NCBI RefSeq assembly: GCF_000702505.1
Contig: NZ_JNIM01000001.1
Span: 3,968,001-4,032,000, forward strand
Length of the DNA: 64,000 nucleotides
Direction: 5' to 3'
From: Thermogemmatispora carboxidivorans
Lineage (GTDB): Bacteria; Chloroflexota; Ktedonobacteria; Ktedonobacterales; Ktedonobacteraceae
Positions 43,251-52,556 of the stretch are shown one piece after another. The translations under genes and the position numbers were made by a program. The number at the start of each line of letters is the position of its first letter. Position 1 is the stretch's first letter. The notes beneath the pieces are model-generated. The model was not told the DNA's origin and ran no database searches. It saw only the letters and a list, made by a program, of their open reading frames with translations.

Positions 43251-44915
43251 ATGCTTGAAGAAACGGAAGCAACACCAGTCGCCGCTACCGCTCCCTCCAC
43301 CACAGCTCAACCGAAACGTCGCTTCAATCTGTTAGTAAACAATCCAGTCCTGGAAGATTATTCGCTGCGCTATGCGCCGCGCTCCTTCCGTAGGTGGGGG
43401 ACGCTGGCGGTGGCGAGCGCCGCTCTGGGTGGGATCGCTTACCTGGCTGACTTTGCCATCGGAGCTGACATTATCATCGCCCACGGCTTCAGTAACGCGG
43501 TGGCTGCTATTTTGCTGGCCGCGGTGGTGATTTTCTTGACGGGCATCCCGATCGCTTATTATTCGGCTCGCTATAACATCGATATGGATCTGCTGACGCG
43601 CGGGGCCGGTTTCGGCTATCTTGGCTCGACGCTGACCTCGCTGATCTATGCGAGCTTTACCTTTATCTTTTTCGCCCTGGAAGGCTCGATTATGGCCCAG
43701 GCCCTCCATCTGTACACGGGCCTGCCGCTGCCGTGGGCTTACCTGGTGTGCGCGCTGCTGATTATTCCGCTGGTGGTCTTCGGCATGACCTTGCTGGCGA
43801 AGTTGCAGACCTGGACGCAGCCGCTGTGGCTGGTGCTCTATGTGTTGCCCTTCCTGGCGATCCTGTGGAAGGACCCCGGCGCTTTTGCGGCCTGGACCCA
43901 TTTCGGCGGACTCTCCCCAACGGGGGCGAGCCTGGTGCCGCTGGAAGTGGGAGCCGGCGCCGGCGTGGCGCTCTCGTTGATTGCCCAGATCGGGGAGCAG
44001 GCCGATTATCTGCGCTTTATGCCCGACAAGACGCGCGAGAATAGTGGTCGCTGGTGGCTGGCCGTGTTGAGCGCTGGCCCGGGCTGGGTGATCCTGGGGG
44101 CGCTGAAGCAGCTGGCCGGGGCCTTTCTGGCTTTCTATATCTTCGCCGAGGTGGGGGCTCAGCTGGCCGATCAGCCGATTCAGCAGCTGTTGAAGGGCTT
44201 CAGTGTGCTGATCCCTAATCCGTGGCTGGCGCTGACAGTGGCGACCTTCTTCGTGCTGCTCTCTCAGGTGAAGATCAATGTGACGAACGCTTATTCCGGC
44301 TCGCTGTCGTGGTCGAATTTCTTTTCGCGGATGCTGCACCGCCATCCGGGGCGCGTGGTCTGGCTCTTTCTCAATGTGGGCATCGCCCTCTTGCTGATGG
44401 AGCTGAATATGTTCGCGTTCTTGAATACGATCCTGGGCTTCTATTCGAATGTGGCCATCGCCTGGATTGGGGCCGTGGTGGCGGACCTGGTGATTAACAA
44501 GCCGCTGCTGAAGCTGAGTCCTCCCTATATCGAGTTCAAGCGCGCGCACCTGTATACGATTAATCCGGTGGGCTTCGGGTCGACGCTGGTGGCTTCGGTG
44601 CTGTCGGTGCTGGCCTTCTTCGGGCTATTCGGGCCGGTGGCGCAGGCGTTCTCGCCGTTCCTGGCCCTGGTGATCGCTTTCGTGCTCTCGCCGCTGCTGG
44701 CGGTGCTGACGCGCGGGAAATACTATATCGCGCGCGAGAACGCTGCGGCCCATACGAGTGGTCAAGGGGAGCTGCCGCTGTTGCAGTGCTCGGTCTGCGC
44801 CGATGCCTATGAGGCTCCCGATACGACGTTCTGCCCCTATCACGAGGGGACGATCTGTTCGCTGTGCTGCACGTTGGAGAAGAATTGTCACGATCTGTGT
44901 AAGGCGACGGCCTAG
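43251..44915 (+). CDS. NCS1-type permease with Cys-rich C-terminal tail
   Basis: A 554-residue member of the nucleobase:cation symporter-1 family with about 12 helices over residues ~45-495. Family segments: VNNPVLEDYSLRYAPRSFRR at the start, TRGAGFGYLGSTLTSLIYAS near 118, SLIAQIGEQADYLRFMPDKT near 245 and NVTNAYSGSLSWSNFFSR near 345. It would import a purine, pyrimidine, hydantoin or allantoin-like compound. Lying just before the urease genes, it may feed ureide or nucleobase nitrogen to them. The last ~45 residues contain CSVC, CPYH, CSLCC and two more Cys, a zinc-finger-like tail unusual for the family. ATG 43251 has GAGGAGG upstream. Confidence 0.82.
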   Translation: MLEETEATPVAATAPSTTAQPKRRFNLLVNNPVLEDYSLRYAPRSFRRWGTLAVASAALGGIAYLADFAIGADIIIAHGFSNAVAAILLAAVVIFLTGIPIAYYSARYNIDMDLLTRGAGFGYLGSTLTSLIYASFTFIFFALEGSIMAQALHLYTGLPLPWAYLVCALLIIPLVVFGMTLLAKLQTWTQPLWLVLYVLPFLAILWKDPGAFAAWTHFGGLSPTGASLVPLEVGAGAGVALSLIAQIGEQADYLRFMPDKTRENSGRWWLAVLSAGPGWVILGALKQLAGAFLAFYIFAEVGAQLADQPIQQLLKGFSVLIPNPWLALTVATFFVLLSQVKINVTNAYSGSLSWSNFFSRMLHRHPGRVVWLFLNVGIALLLMELNMFAFLNTILGFYSNVAIAWIGAVVADLVINKPLLKLSPPYIEFKRAHLYTINPVGFGSTLVASVLSVLAFFGLFGPVAQAFSPFLALVIAFVLSPLLAVLTRGKYYIARENAAAHTSGQGELPLLQCSVCADAYEAPDTTFCPYHEGTICSLCCTLEKNCHDLCKATA

Positions 44916-45256
44916 CTTCGCTATTCCGCGGGAGGGAAAGCAAAGAGCTGGTATGGCGGTCAGTCAGTCATTCGGTCGGTCATCTGGTTGGTCTCTCGGT
45001 CGTTGCGTTGGCTGCCAGGTTGACTGGACTGGCTGGCCGTCTGCCAGTGGGTCAGTTTTTGGGGGGCTGGCGTAGCATAGAAGAGAGGTGGGATGTGCTT
45101 GCTGTGAGGCCGCGTGGTGAACCGCGCTGAACTGACCTGCCCACTCCTCCCCAATGGCATGCTCCGACCGCATCCCGCCTCTCTTTTTTGTTATTGCTAG
45201 ACGGGCCAGCTCTGCGCTGTGGTCCTGAGAGTAAGGAAACGAAAGGAGGTGTGCCG
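44916..45256. other. Gap with repetitive GGTCGGTC tract
   Basis: 341 bp between the permease and ureF. Positions ~44955-45005 are low complexity (GGTCAGTCAGTCATTCGGTC and similar). No gene or RNA recognised; ureF may have its own promoter here. Confidence 0.35.
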
Positions 45257-46027
45257 ATGGCCGCGTTGCTGGGAGAGCCACCGCTAGCGGGGCCGCCTCG
45301 CGATGGGCAGCTCCTGGACCGGGACCTGGAGCCGTTGCAGGTCTTGCAGTTGCTGCAGTTGTGCGATAGCGCGCTGCCGGTGGGGGGCAGTGCGCATTCG
45401 TTTGGTCTGGAGACCCTGGTGGCTGAGGAGCTGCTGACGGTGGAGACGCTGGAGGAGTTTTTGCGGGCCTATTTGACGGAGGCCGGTCTGCTGGAGGGGG
45501 TCTTTTTCGGACGGGGCTGGCGCCTGGCAGTGCTCACCGCTTCAGAGGAGCTATTGCCGCGCTGGCGAGCGCTGAACGCGGAGCTGAGCGCGCTCAAGCT
45601 GGCTCGCGAGAGTCGTCAGGCCAGCATCATGATGGGGCGCCGCTTGCTGCATTTGGTGCAGGGCTGGTTCAGCGACGAGCGCCTGACCTCGGTGCAGCAG
45701 GTGGCCCTGCGCGAGGATGGGGTCAGTCATTATGCGCTAGCCGCCGGTCTGCTTTGCGGCCTGCTGGGGATCGAGGAACACGTGGCGCTGGCGTCCTTTC
45801 TGCATCAGCAGTTAGCGGCTGTGCTGGCGGCCTGTCAGCGCTTGTTACCGCTGGGCCAGCGGCGGGCGATGCTCTTGCTCTGGCAGTTGAAGCCGGCCCT
45901 TCTCGCGGTGACAGAGCAGGCGCGGGACTGCCTGGAGCGCGGTGAAGAGCCGTGGCAGTGGACTCCGCTGGTGGAGCTGGGCGGTCTGCGCCATCCGTAT
46001 TTGGAGACGCGCCTCTTTATTAGCTAG
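45257..46027 (+). CDS. ureF: Urease accessory protein UreF
   Basis: A 256-residue UreF, which with UreD and UreG loads nickel into urease. Hallmarks: LLQLCDSALPVGGSAHSFGLE near residue 30, EEFLRAYLTEAGLLEGVFF near 70, and VSHYALAAGLLCGLLGI near 155. The C-terminal GGLRHPYLETRLFIS, which contacts UreG/UreD, is complete. ATG 45257 has AAAGGAGG upstream. First gene of ureF-ureD-ureA-ureB-ureC-ureG. Confidence 0.93.
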   Translation: MAALLGEPPLAGPPRDGQLLDRDLEPLQVLQLLQLCDSALPVGGSAHSFGLETLVAEELLTVETLEEFLRAYLTEAGLLEGVFFGRGWRLAVLTASEELLPRWRALNAELSALKLARESRQASIMMGRRLLHLVQGWFSDERLTSVQQVALREDGVSHYALAAGLLCGLLGIEEHVALASFLHQQLAAVLAACQRLLPLGQRRAMLLLWQLKPALLAVTEQARDCLERGEEPWQWTPLVELGGLRHPYLETRLFIS

Positions 46028-46148
46028 GGGCGTCATCCCGCCTGGCCTGCGCGTGCAGCCGGGTCGGGTCTTGAGCGAGGTGGCGGCTTGAGGAGAGAGG
46101 AGCTGGCAGGCACGGCAATGGTCAGGCCAGGAAGGAGCGAGGATCTGG

Positions 46149-47108
46149 ATGCAGGCACTGGGAAGTGAGCCGCGCGAGGAGGCCACTGAGGAGGAAGCGG
46201 CAGCAGGCTCTGATGAGCGAGAGCGCCAGGAGCAGCCTGACGCGCGGGGCTATCGTCAGGCTGTGGCTGGCTGGCTGCGGCTGGGTTTTGCTTATGAGGC
46301 GTCGACGGGCCGGTCGCGGCTTCTCGTTCAGGAGCAGCGGCCACCGCTGCAGGTGGTGCGCGCTTTCTCGACGGACGAGGGTGGGGCATTGGTCCATGTG
46401 CACAATCTCTCGGGCGGTGTCCTGGGCGACGATCGCTGCGAGCTGGTGATCGAGGTCGGGCCTGGGGCCCGGGCAATGCTCACGTCGACGGGGGCGACGC
46501 GCCTCTATCGTCCGCGCGCCGCTGATCGTCCGGCTCTGCAGCGCTGGCAGGTGCATGTCGGCGCCGGGGCCTTATTGGAGCATTTGCCCGATGCGCTGAT
46601 TCCTTTTGCGGGGGCGCGCTACCGCCAGGAGGTACTGATCTCTCTGGCGGAGGATGCCGGCCTGTTCTGGTGGGAGATGGTGGCGCCGGGTCGGGTGGCG
46701 CGCGGCGAGTGCTTTGCTTATGAGTGGCTTGAGCTGCTGCTGACAATCACAAGCGCCGGGTGTCCGCTGGCGATCGAGCGTTTCCGCCTGGAGCCGCATG
46801 GGCGGTCTCCGTTCTCGCTGGCCCGCCTGGGGCCATATCGCTACTGCGCCAGTCTGTACGTCTGTCGCACGGGCCTGCCACGGCAGCGCTGGGCCGACTT
46901 GGAAGCAGAGTTGGCGGGACTGGCCCAGGAGCTGAGCCGGCCCGGCGTTTGTGTCTGGGGTGTGGGCCGCTTGCCGGCGGACGGGCTGATGGTGCGCGGC
47001 CTGGCTCAGGAGGGGCTGCCGCTCAGCGCTGGCCTGCCGGAGTTTTGGCGCCTGGCGCGGCTGCGCCTCTATGGGCGGATGCTGCCGCTGCCGCGCAAGA
47101 TCAATTGA
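46149..47108 (+). CDS. ureD: Urease accessory protein UreD (UreH)
   Basis: A 319-residue UreD scaffold that passes nickel to the apo-urease. Motifs: VVRAFSTDEGGALVHVHNLS GG near residue 75, LGDDRCELVIEVGPGARAML, TSTGATRLYRP near 115, and LLEHLPDALIPFAGARYRQE near 145. The first ~35 residues are acidic and variable. ATG 46149; GGAAGGAGCGAGG upstream. Confidence 0.92.
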   Translation: MQALGSEPREEATEEEAAAGSDERERQEQPDARGYRQAVAGWLRLGFAYEASTGRSRLLVQEQRPPLQVVRAFSTDEGGALVHVHNLSGGVLGDDRCELVIEVGPGARAMLTSTGATRLYRPRAADRPALQRWQVHVGAGALLEHLPDALIPFAGARYRQEVLISLAEDAGLFWWEMVAPGRVARGECFAYEWLELLLTITSAGCPLAIERFRLEPHGRSPFSLARLGPYRYCASLYVCRTGLPRQRWADLEAELAGLAQELSRPGVCVWGVGRLPADGLMVRGLAQEGLPLSAGLPEFWRLARLRLYGRMLPLPRKIN

Positions 47109-47198
47109 TGGCTGGCTGCTCTGTCCTGACGCTACGGTGGGCGGGGGCCTGACTGAGCTTGAGCCGAGCAAGGAGGAAGAAAGGAGGTTTGTCGCGCG

Positions 47199-47501
47199 AT
47201 GTATTTGACGCTGCGTGAGCAGGAGAAGCTCTTGATTGTCGTGGCAGCAGAGCTGGCGCGCAAGCGGCGGGCGCGCGGTCTGAAGCTCAACTATCCCGAG
47301 GCAGTGGCCTTGTTGGCTGCGGAGATGATGGAGGCGGCGCGCGATGGGCGCAGTGTGGCCGAGATTATGACCTTGGGGACGACGCTGCTGACGCGCGACG
47401 ATGTCATGGAGGGCGTGCCCGAGATGATCCAGGAGGTGCAGATCGAGGCGACCTTTCCCGATGGCACCAAGCTGGTGACAGTGCACGACCCGATTCGCTA
47501 G
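47199..47501 (+). CDS. ureA: Urease gamma subunit
   Basis: A 100-residue urease gamma subunit of normal length: [44 protein letters not shown], and [31 protein letters not shown]. Structural part of the (alpha beta gamma)3 enzyme. Strong ribosome site AAAGGAGG. Confidence 0.97.
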   Translation: MYLTLREQEKLLIVVAAELARKRRARGLKLNYPEAVALLAAEMMEAARDGRSVAEIMTLGTTLLTRDDVMEGVPEMIQEVQIEATFPDGTKLVTVHDPIR

Positions 47502-47546
47502 CCGCGCTAGCTTTGCCTGCCCATCAGAGAAGAAAGGAGGGCCTTG

Positions 47547-47972
47547 ATGGGAGCAGCAGAGGAGCCAGAGACGACCGCCAACCTGGAGGGCCTGGCGCCT
47601 GGGGCCTATCTGTTGGCCGAGGGGGAGATTGTGCTCAACGCTGGACGCCGGACGGTGCGCCTGCGGGTGCGTAATCGTGGCGATCGTCCGGTACAGGTTG
47701 GCAGCCACTATCACTTTTTCGAGGTCAATCCGGCCTTGCAGTTTGAGCGGGCCGCCGCCTACGGGATGCGTCTCAATATCGCCGCGGGGACGGCGGTGCG
47801 CTTCGAGCCGGGCGAGGAGAAAGAGGTGACGCTGGTGGCCTTCGGCGGCAGGCGGGCGATCTATGGTCATCGTGGCCAGGTCAATGGACCGTTGCAGGCG
47901 AGGCCGCCGGCGCCGGCGGGGGAGGCCGCCGACGCTGAGAGCAAGAGGCCTGGCGAGGAGGGCACGCTATGA
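47547..47972 (+). CDS. ureB: Urease beta subunit
   Basis: A 141-residue urease beta subunit. Core: [40 protein letters not shown], and [21 protein letters not shown] ~20-residue N-terminal lead and a Pro/Ala/Glu-rich C-terminal tail of ~25 residues extend the usual ~105. ATG 47547 has AAAGGAGGG upstream. Its stop overlaps ureC (ATGA). Confidence 0.96.
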   Translation: MGAAEEPETTANLEGLAPGAYLLAEGEIVLNAGRRTVRLRVRNRGDRPVQVGSHYHFFEVNPALQFERAAAYGMRLNIAAGTAVRFEPGEEKEVTLVAFGGRRAIYGHRGQVNGPLQARPPAPAGEAADAESKRPGEEGTL

Positions 47973-49702
47973 GCTTATCGTTGCCACGTCGTACCTATGC
48001 CGATCTCTATGGACCGACGGTCGGCGACCGCGTGCGCCTGGCCGATACGGCCTTGATCATCGAGATCGAGCATGATTACACGGTCTATGGCGATGAGGTG
48101 ACCTTCGGCGGCGGGAAGGTGATCCGCGATGGGATGGGGCAGAACAGCCAGGTACTGCGCGAGGGGAAGGCTGGCGAGCTGCGGGCCTTGGATCTGGTGA
48201 TCACCAATGCCATTGTGCTCGACCATTGGGGGATCGTGAAGGGCGATATTGGTATCAGAGATGGGCGCATTGTGAAGGTGGGGAAGGCGGGCAATCCCGA
48301 TACGATGGAGGGGGTTGATCCCGAGCTGGTGATCGGGGCCAGTACCGAGGTGATCGCCGGCGAGCATCTGATTGTGACGCCGGGCGGCATCGATAGCCAT
48401 ATTCATTTCATTTCGCCGCAGCAGGTCTATGAGGCGCTGGCTAACGGGATTACGACGATGATCGGCGGCGGGACGGGACCGGCGACGGGGACGAATGCGA
48501 CGACCTGTACGCCCGGGGCCTGGTATCTGGCGCGCATGTTGCAGGCGGCAGAGCATTGGCCGCTGAACTTTGGTTTTCTGGGCAAGGGGAACGCCGCCGC
48601 GGAGGAGCCGCTGCTAGAGCAGATTCAGGCTGGAGCCTGTGGGATGAAGCTGCATGAGGATTGGGGCAGTACGCCGGCGGCCATCGATGCCTGTCTGCGG
48701 GTGGCTGAGGTCTGCGATGTGCAGGTGGCGATCCATACGGATACGATGAATGAGAGCGGCTTTGTGGAGGAGACCATCGCGGCCATCGCCGGGCGCACTA
48801 TTCATACGTACCATACGGAAGGGGCCGGCGGCGGTCATGCCCCCGATATTATTCGCGTGGCCGGGCTGCCGCATGTGTTGCCCTCGTCAACGAATCCGAC
48901 GCGGCCCTATACGGTCAATACGTTGGCTGAGCATCTGGATATGTTGATGGTCTGCCATCATCTCAATCCGCAGGTGCCGGAGGATGTGGCCTTTGCGGAG
49001 AGTCGTATCCGCCCGGAGACGATCGCGGCGGAGGATATTCTGCACGATCTGGGCGTGATTAGTATGATGTCGAGCGATTCGCAGGCGATGGGGCGCATCG
49101 GTGAGGTGGTCCTGCGCACCTGGCAGACGGCCCATAAGATGAAGGTGCAGCGTGGACCCCTACCCGAGGATTCGGGGCGCAACGATAATGTTCGGGTCAA
49201 GCGCTATTTGGCGAAGTATACGATCAATCCGGCGATTACGCACGGGGTGGCGCGGGAGATCGGGTCGATCGAGCCGGGGAAGCTGGCCGATCTGGTGTTG
49301 TGGAAGCCGGCCTTTTTCGGGGTGCGGCCCGAGATGGTCATCAAGGGTGGTTTTATCGCCTGGAGTGTGATGGGCGATCCCAACGCTTCGATTCCGACGC
49401 CGCAGCCGGCGCTCTATCGTCCGATGTTCGGTTCGTTCGGGGCGGCGGTGGCGGAGACGAGTCTGACCTTTGTGTCGCGGGCAGCCCTGGAGGCGGAGGT
49501 ACCGCAGCGCCTGGGCCTGCGCAAGCGGGCGGTGGCTGTGGAAGGCTGTCGCGCGGTTGGGAAGCGCGATATGGTGCATAATACGGCGACGCCGCTCATC
49601 GAGGTCGACCCTGAAACGTATGAGGTGCGCGCCGATGGGGTGCTGTTGACGTGTGAGCCGGCGCGGGTCTTGCCGCTGGCCCAGCGTTACTTTTTGTTCT
49701 GA
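47969..49702 (+). CDS. ureC: Urease alpha subunit, catalytic
   Basis: A 577-residue catalytic subunit: urea + water to ammonia and carbamate. All metal-site residues are present: two His in [11 protein letters not shown], the carbamylated Lys and next His in [14 protein letters not shown], His in [12 protein letters not shown], His in [13 protein letters not shown], and Asp in [13 protein letters not shown]. The flap Cys/His is in [19 protein letters not shown]. Length slightly above the usual 567-570. Overlaps ureB by 4 bp. Cytoplasmic. Confidence 0.98.
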   Translation: MSLSLPRRTYADLYGPTVGDRVRLADTALIIEIEHDYTVYGDEVTFGGGKVIRDGMGQNSQVLREGKAGELRALDLVITNAIVLDHWGIVKGDIGIRDGRIVKVGKAGNPDTMEGVDPELVIGASTEVIAGEHLIVTPGGIDSHIHFISPQQVYEALANGITTMIGGGTGPATGTNATTCTPGAWYLARMLQAAEHWPLNFGFLGKGNAAAEEPLLEQIQAGACGMKLHEDWGSTPAAIDACLRVAEVCDVQVAIHTDTMNESGFVEETIAAIAGRTIHTYHTEGAGGGHAPDIIRVAGLPHVLPSSTNPTRPYTVNTLAEHLDMLMVCHHLNPQVPEDVAFAESRIRPETIAAEDILHDLGVISMMSSDSQAMGRIGEVVLRTWQTAHKMKVQRGPLPEDSGRNDNVRVKRYLAKYTINPAITHGVAREIGSIEPGKLADLVLWKPAFFGVRPEMVIKGGFIAWSVMGDPNASIPTPQPALYRPMFGSFGAAVAETSLTFVSRAALEAEVPQRLGLRKRAVAVEGCRAVGKRDMVHNTATPLIEVDPETYEVRADGVLLTCEPARVLPLAQRYFLF

Positions 49703-49802
49703 TTGTATTAAGTATTGTTCCATATGTTCCGTTTGTATCTCTACTCTAGTACAAGCGCGGGAGAGGTCAGAATGGCTCTCCTGCCTGAAGGAGGGCGAGG
49801 CT

Positions 49803-50462
49803 ATGTCTGAGGTGTATCAGCAGCAGCAGGGGCGGCGAGCTTTTCGGGTAGGCATTGCGGGGCCGGTGGGCAGTGGTAAGACGGCGCTGGTGGATTGTCT
49901 GAGTCGGCGTCTGCGCGAGCGCTATAATCTGGCGGTGGTGACGAACGATATTTATACGCGCGAGGATGCGGAGTTTTTGCTGCGGCAGGGGACGTTGCCG
50001 GCGGAGCGGGTGCGGGGTGTAGAGACGGGGTGTTGTCCGCATACGGCGATCCGTGATGATGTCTCGATGAACGAGGAGGCGATCGCCGATCTGGAGGCGA
50101 GTTTGCCGGGGTTGGAGCTGGTGCTGATTGAGAGTGGTGGGGATAATCTGGCGGCGTCGTTCAGCCCGGATCTGGTGGATGTCTGGATCTATGTGATCGA
50201 TGTGGCGGAGGGGGAGAAGATGCCGCGTAAGGGGGGGCCGGGGATTTTGCGTTCGGATTTGCTCTTGATTAATAAGATTGATCTGGCGCCGTATGTGGGG
50301 GCGTCGCTGGAGGTGATGGAGCGGGATACGCGGCGTCAGCGTGGGGAGCGACCGTTTGTCTTTACCAATTTGCGCAGTGGCGAGGGGCTGGAGGTGGTGG
50401 TGAGCTGGCTGGAGGAGCAGCTGGCGCGGGCGTGCGGGTCGCAGATTCAACTTCCTTCGTAA
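49803..50462 (+). CDS. ureG: Urease accessory GTPase UreG
   Basis: A 219-residue GTPase that carries nickel to urease. P-loop [15 protein letters not shown] near residue 20; switch regions [13 protein letters not shown] and the nickel-binding [13 protein letters not shown] (CPH motif); [16 protein letters not shown]; and NKID for guanine ([10 protein letters not shown]). The N terminus lacks a His-rich tract. ATG 49803 has GAAGGAGGG upstream. It is 100 bp from ureC, in an AT-rich spacer that could hold a secondary promoter. No ureE follows. Confidence 0.95.
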   Translation: MSEVYQQQQGRRAFRVGIAGPVGSGKTALVDCLSRRLRERYNLAVVTNDIYTREDAEFLLRQGTLPAERVRGVETGCCPHTAIRDDVSMNEEAIADLEASLPGLELVLIESGGDNLAASFSPDLVDVWIYVIDVAEGEKMPRKGGPGILRSDLLLINKIDLAPYVGASLEVMERDTRRQRGERPFVFTNLRSGEGLEVVVSWLEEQLARACGSQIQLPS

Positions 50463-50505
50463 CCGTAGCCTTTCTTCTGTCAGCTCGGTTGGTCTGCTGG
50501 AACCG

Positions 50506-50555
50506 GGGCCAGAACAGGGCCGCCTGCGGGTGCCACGGCGTTCCTGTTCTGGCCC
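50506..50555. terminator. Hairpin between convergent ureG and minus-strand gene
   Basis: GGGCCAGAACAGG (50506-50518) pairs perfectly with CCTGTTCTGGCCC (50543-50555), 13 bp. Likely a bidirectional stop, although T-runs are poor. Confidence 0.6.
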
Positions 50556-50664
50556 TCCTCTGTGTTTGGTACTGGTTACTCCAGGGCTGCCTGTCCACTC
50601 GTCTGGCCTTACCACAGTCACAGGCGTGGCGGTGAGCGAGGCGGCGTCGTCACTCTCTTGGCCC

Positions 50665-51057
50665 TTACGCTTGCTCGTCTGGGGAGATCAGCCATGTCTC
50701 AGTGGCTACCTGCGGCAGGGCGGGCGCTAGTTCTTCGGCAGTTGGCTCGTCTGGTACCAGCGCCAGCGCGGCCAGCTCGCGGCGGAAGGGCCAGAGGAGG
50801 ATCTGCCAGGCCCGCGCCGGCGGCAGCCCTGCCAGGTGGGTCCGCGCCGCCGCAATGGCCTGCCAGACCTCGCGCACATGCTCCATTGCCTCGGCCTGCT
50901 CCTCAGCCTGACCCAGGGTCGCGACCGCCTCCTCCAGATGGCGCCAGGTTGCCGGCGACTCGCCCTGTCCAGTAGAGACGGGCACCAGCGTCGGCCCCTG
51001 CTCCTGTATGCGCCGCACCAGCTCAAGGCCGGGCGTTGGCTGCCGGCGGATCTTCAT
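50665..51057 (-). CDS. Hypothetical helical protein
   Basis: A 130-residue, mostly helical, soluble protein with no motif that I recognise (segments ATWRHLEEAVATLGQAEEQA and ARAWQILLWPFRRELAALAL). It overlaps the end of the tandem-HTH gene by 35 bp in another frame, and the ribosome site AGGAGG lies inside that gene, so it is co-translated. Start could be ATG 51057 or GTG 51060. Its role is presumably tied to the regulator. Confidence 0.6.
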   Translation of the reverse strand: MKIRRQPTPGLELVRRIQEQGPTLVPVSTGQGESPATWRHLEEAVATLGQAEEQAEAMEHVREVWQAIAAARTHLAGLPPARAWQILLWPFRRELAALALVPDEPTAEELAPALPQVATETWLISPDEQA

Positions 51058-51697
51058 CACCAGCTTCCTCCTTTGTGCCTGATGCTTCCTCGCCGGCTGA
51101 GCAAGCTGCCTGGACCGGCAGACCCAGACGGCGCAGCTCGCCCTGACACCAGGCGAGCAGCTCGGGCGGACATTGCTCCCAGGGAACGTAGTCCAGCACC
51201 GCCAGCCGCGATAGCGCTGGCCCCAGCTCTAGCCGGGCGTGGATCTGCTCCAGATGCGCATAGACCGTGTTGCGGCTCAGTCCCAACTGGTTGGCCACCT
51301 GGGTGGTCGTCAGGCCGGCCCGGAGCAAGAGCAGCGCCTGCCAGCGGCGCAGTCCACGCAGCTTGAGCGCCGGCGATGAGCGCCGTTCGGGGAGGGCGGG
51401 CGCCTCGGGCAGGCTTGCTGGTTTGCCAGGCAGCGGGGGCAGTCCCTCGGGTGGCAGCAGCACGGGTGGACACTGCTCCCAGGGAACATGCGCGAGTGGA
51501 TCGCTGTGGCGGGAGAGGCCGAGACGCTGGCGCAGCAAGGAGAGGTGAACGGCGACGGTGTGAGGGGCAAGGCCCAATTGGGCGGCCACGGCCTGGCGGG
51601 AGAGGCCGCGGCGCAGCAAGAGGACAATCTGCCACTGGCGCATGGTCAGAGGCCGTCGCCGCCGGTAGTCGGCCCTGGGCCGGCAAGTGAGAGTCAT
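51023..51697 (-). CDS. Regulator with duplicated helix-turn-helix
   Basis: A 224-residue protein with two copies of a ~75-residue module. Each begins with a LuxR/sigma-region-4-like HTH: MRQWQIVLLLRRGLSRQAVA then LGLAPHTVAVHL, and LRRWQALLLLRAGLTTTQVA then LGLSRNTVYAHL. Each ends with the same short motif, VPWEQCPP, at ~residue 72 and ~160. The two HTHs could bind a direct repeat in DNA as one chain. No sensor domain. ATG 51697 has AAGGAGG upstream. Followed by an overlapping small gene. Confidence 0.72.
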   Translation of the reverse strand: MTLTCRPRADYRRRRPLTMRQWQIVLLLRRGLSRQAVAAQLGLAPHTVAVHLSLLRQRLGLSRHSDPLAHVPWEQCPPVLLPPEGLPPLPGKPASLPEAPALPERRSSPALKLRGLRRWQALLLLRAGLTTTQVANQLGLSRNTVYAHLEQIHARLELGPALSRLAVLDYVPWEQCPPELLAWCQGELRRLGLPVQAACSAGEEASGTKEEAGDEDPPAANARP

Positions 51698-51773
51698 AAG
51701 GTGTCTTCCTCCTTCAGCGAGTGAACACAGATAGGAACGAACATCGTCTTGTCGGGATGAGCAAGCAAGCCGT

Positions 51774-52265
51774 CTATGACGAAGGGAAGAACGAGGGCGG
51801 GGAAAGTGACCAGGGAGCCGGGGGGAGAGGTGGAGCGGAAGGAGGGAGCGGCGAAGGAGACAGGTGAGGAGGGGCGAGGGTGAGCAGGTGCTGAACGGTG
51901 GTGAGCAGGTCGGAGATGGTGAAGGGTTTGGCCAGGAAGGCGGAGGCGCCGGCCAGGCGGGCCTTGAGGCGGTCGAGGGTGCTGTGACGGCAGCTCAGCA
52001 TCAGGATGGGCAGGCGAGACAACTGGGGGTAGCGGGTCTGGTGGCGTAGCAGATAGGTGAGCTGGAGACCGGAAAGATGGGGCAGGAGCCAGTCGAGCAG
52101 GAGCAGATCGGGCGGGGGTGCTCCGGGGCTGGCCAGCGTCGAGAGGGCGCTGAGGCCGTCGCTGCAGGTCTGGACCTGGTAGCCGGCGCGGCTGAGGGCC
52201 ACGCGCAGCACGGTGCGGCAGACCGGCGAATCGTCAACCACGAGAATGGTGGGTCCTGGGCGCAT
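51774..52265 (-). CDS. Single-domain response regulator
   Basis: A 163-residue CheY-like receiver with a Pro/Ser-rich tail. Acidic pocket in ILVVDDSPVCRTVL; phospho-acceptor Asp in LLLLDWLLPHLSG; Thr/Ser position LSC; Lys in FLAKPFTISDLL. No output domain, so it must act through partners. No histidine kinase gene is nearby. I chose ATG 52265, 10 bases after GGAGG; ATG 52274 is too close to it. The 5' end of this gene is repeated at 53932-54023 and 55544-55665. Confidence 0.85.
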   Translation of the reverse strand: MRPGPTILVVDDSPVCRTVLRVALSRAGYQVQTCSDGLSALSTLASPGAPPPDLLLLDWLLPHLSGLQLTYLLRHQTRYPQLSRLPILMLSCRHSTLDRLKARLAGASAFLAKPFTISDLLTTVQHLLTLAPPHLSPSPLPPSAPPLPPAPWSLSPPSFFPSS

Positions 52266-52556
52266 GATGTTCATGCCTCCTTTCTGACAGACACTCTTTC
52301 CACTTGTAGGCTTCGCTGCTCAGCAGCATGCCTGTTCTCTCTCTCACAGATAAAGTAACCTCTTTTTACACAAGAACATCTTTTCACATAAAGAGAAACA
52401 TGCTATTCTTTGCCTGACTTCATCCTTGCTCTTGAAGTATAGGTCATCGGGCCGGACGAGCGTGCCCCTTGACGGTGACATCCGTGCAGAATCCCTGCAG
52501 AAAGCGTGCAACTCTGCTGGCCACATCCAGGCTGGCCCTGAGAAGAGGCTGTTACT

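Noticed and set aside
43332-44549. 405-residue minus-strand ORF opposite the permease
   Set aside because: His/Gln/Arg-rich complement of hydrophobic codons, a typical antisense shadow.
49703-50664. ureE
   Set aside because: Looked for a small nickel chaperone in all frames from ureC to the next gene; only ureG is there.
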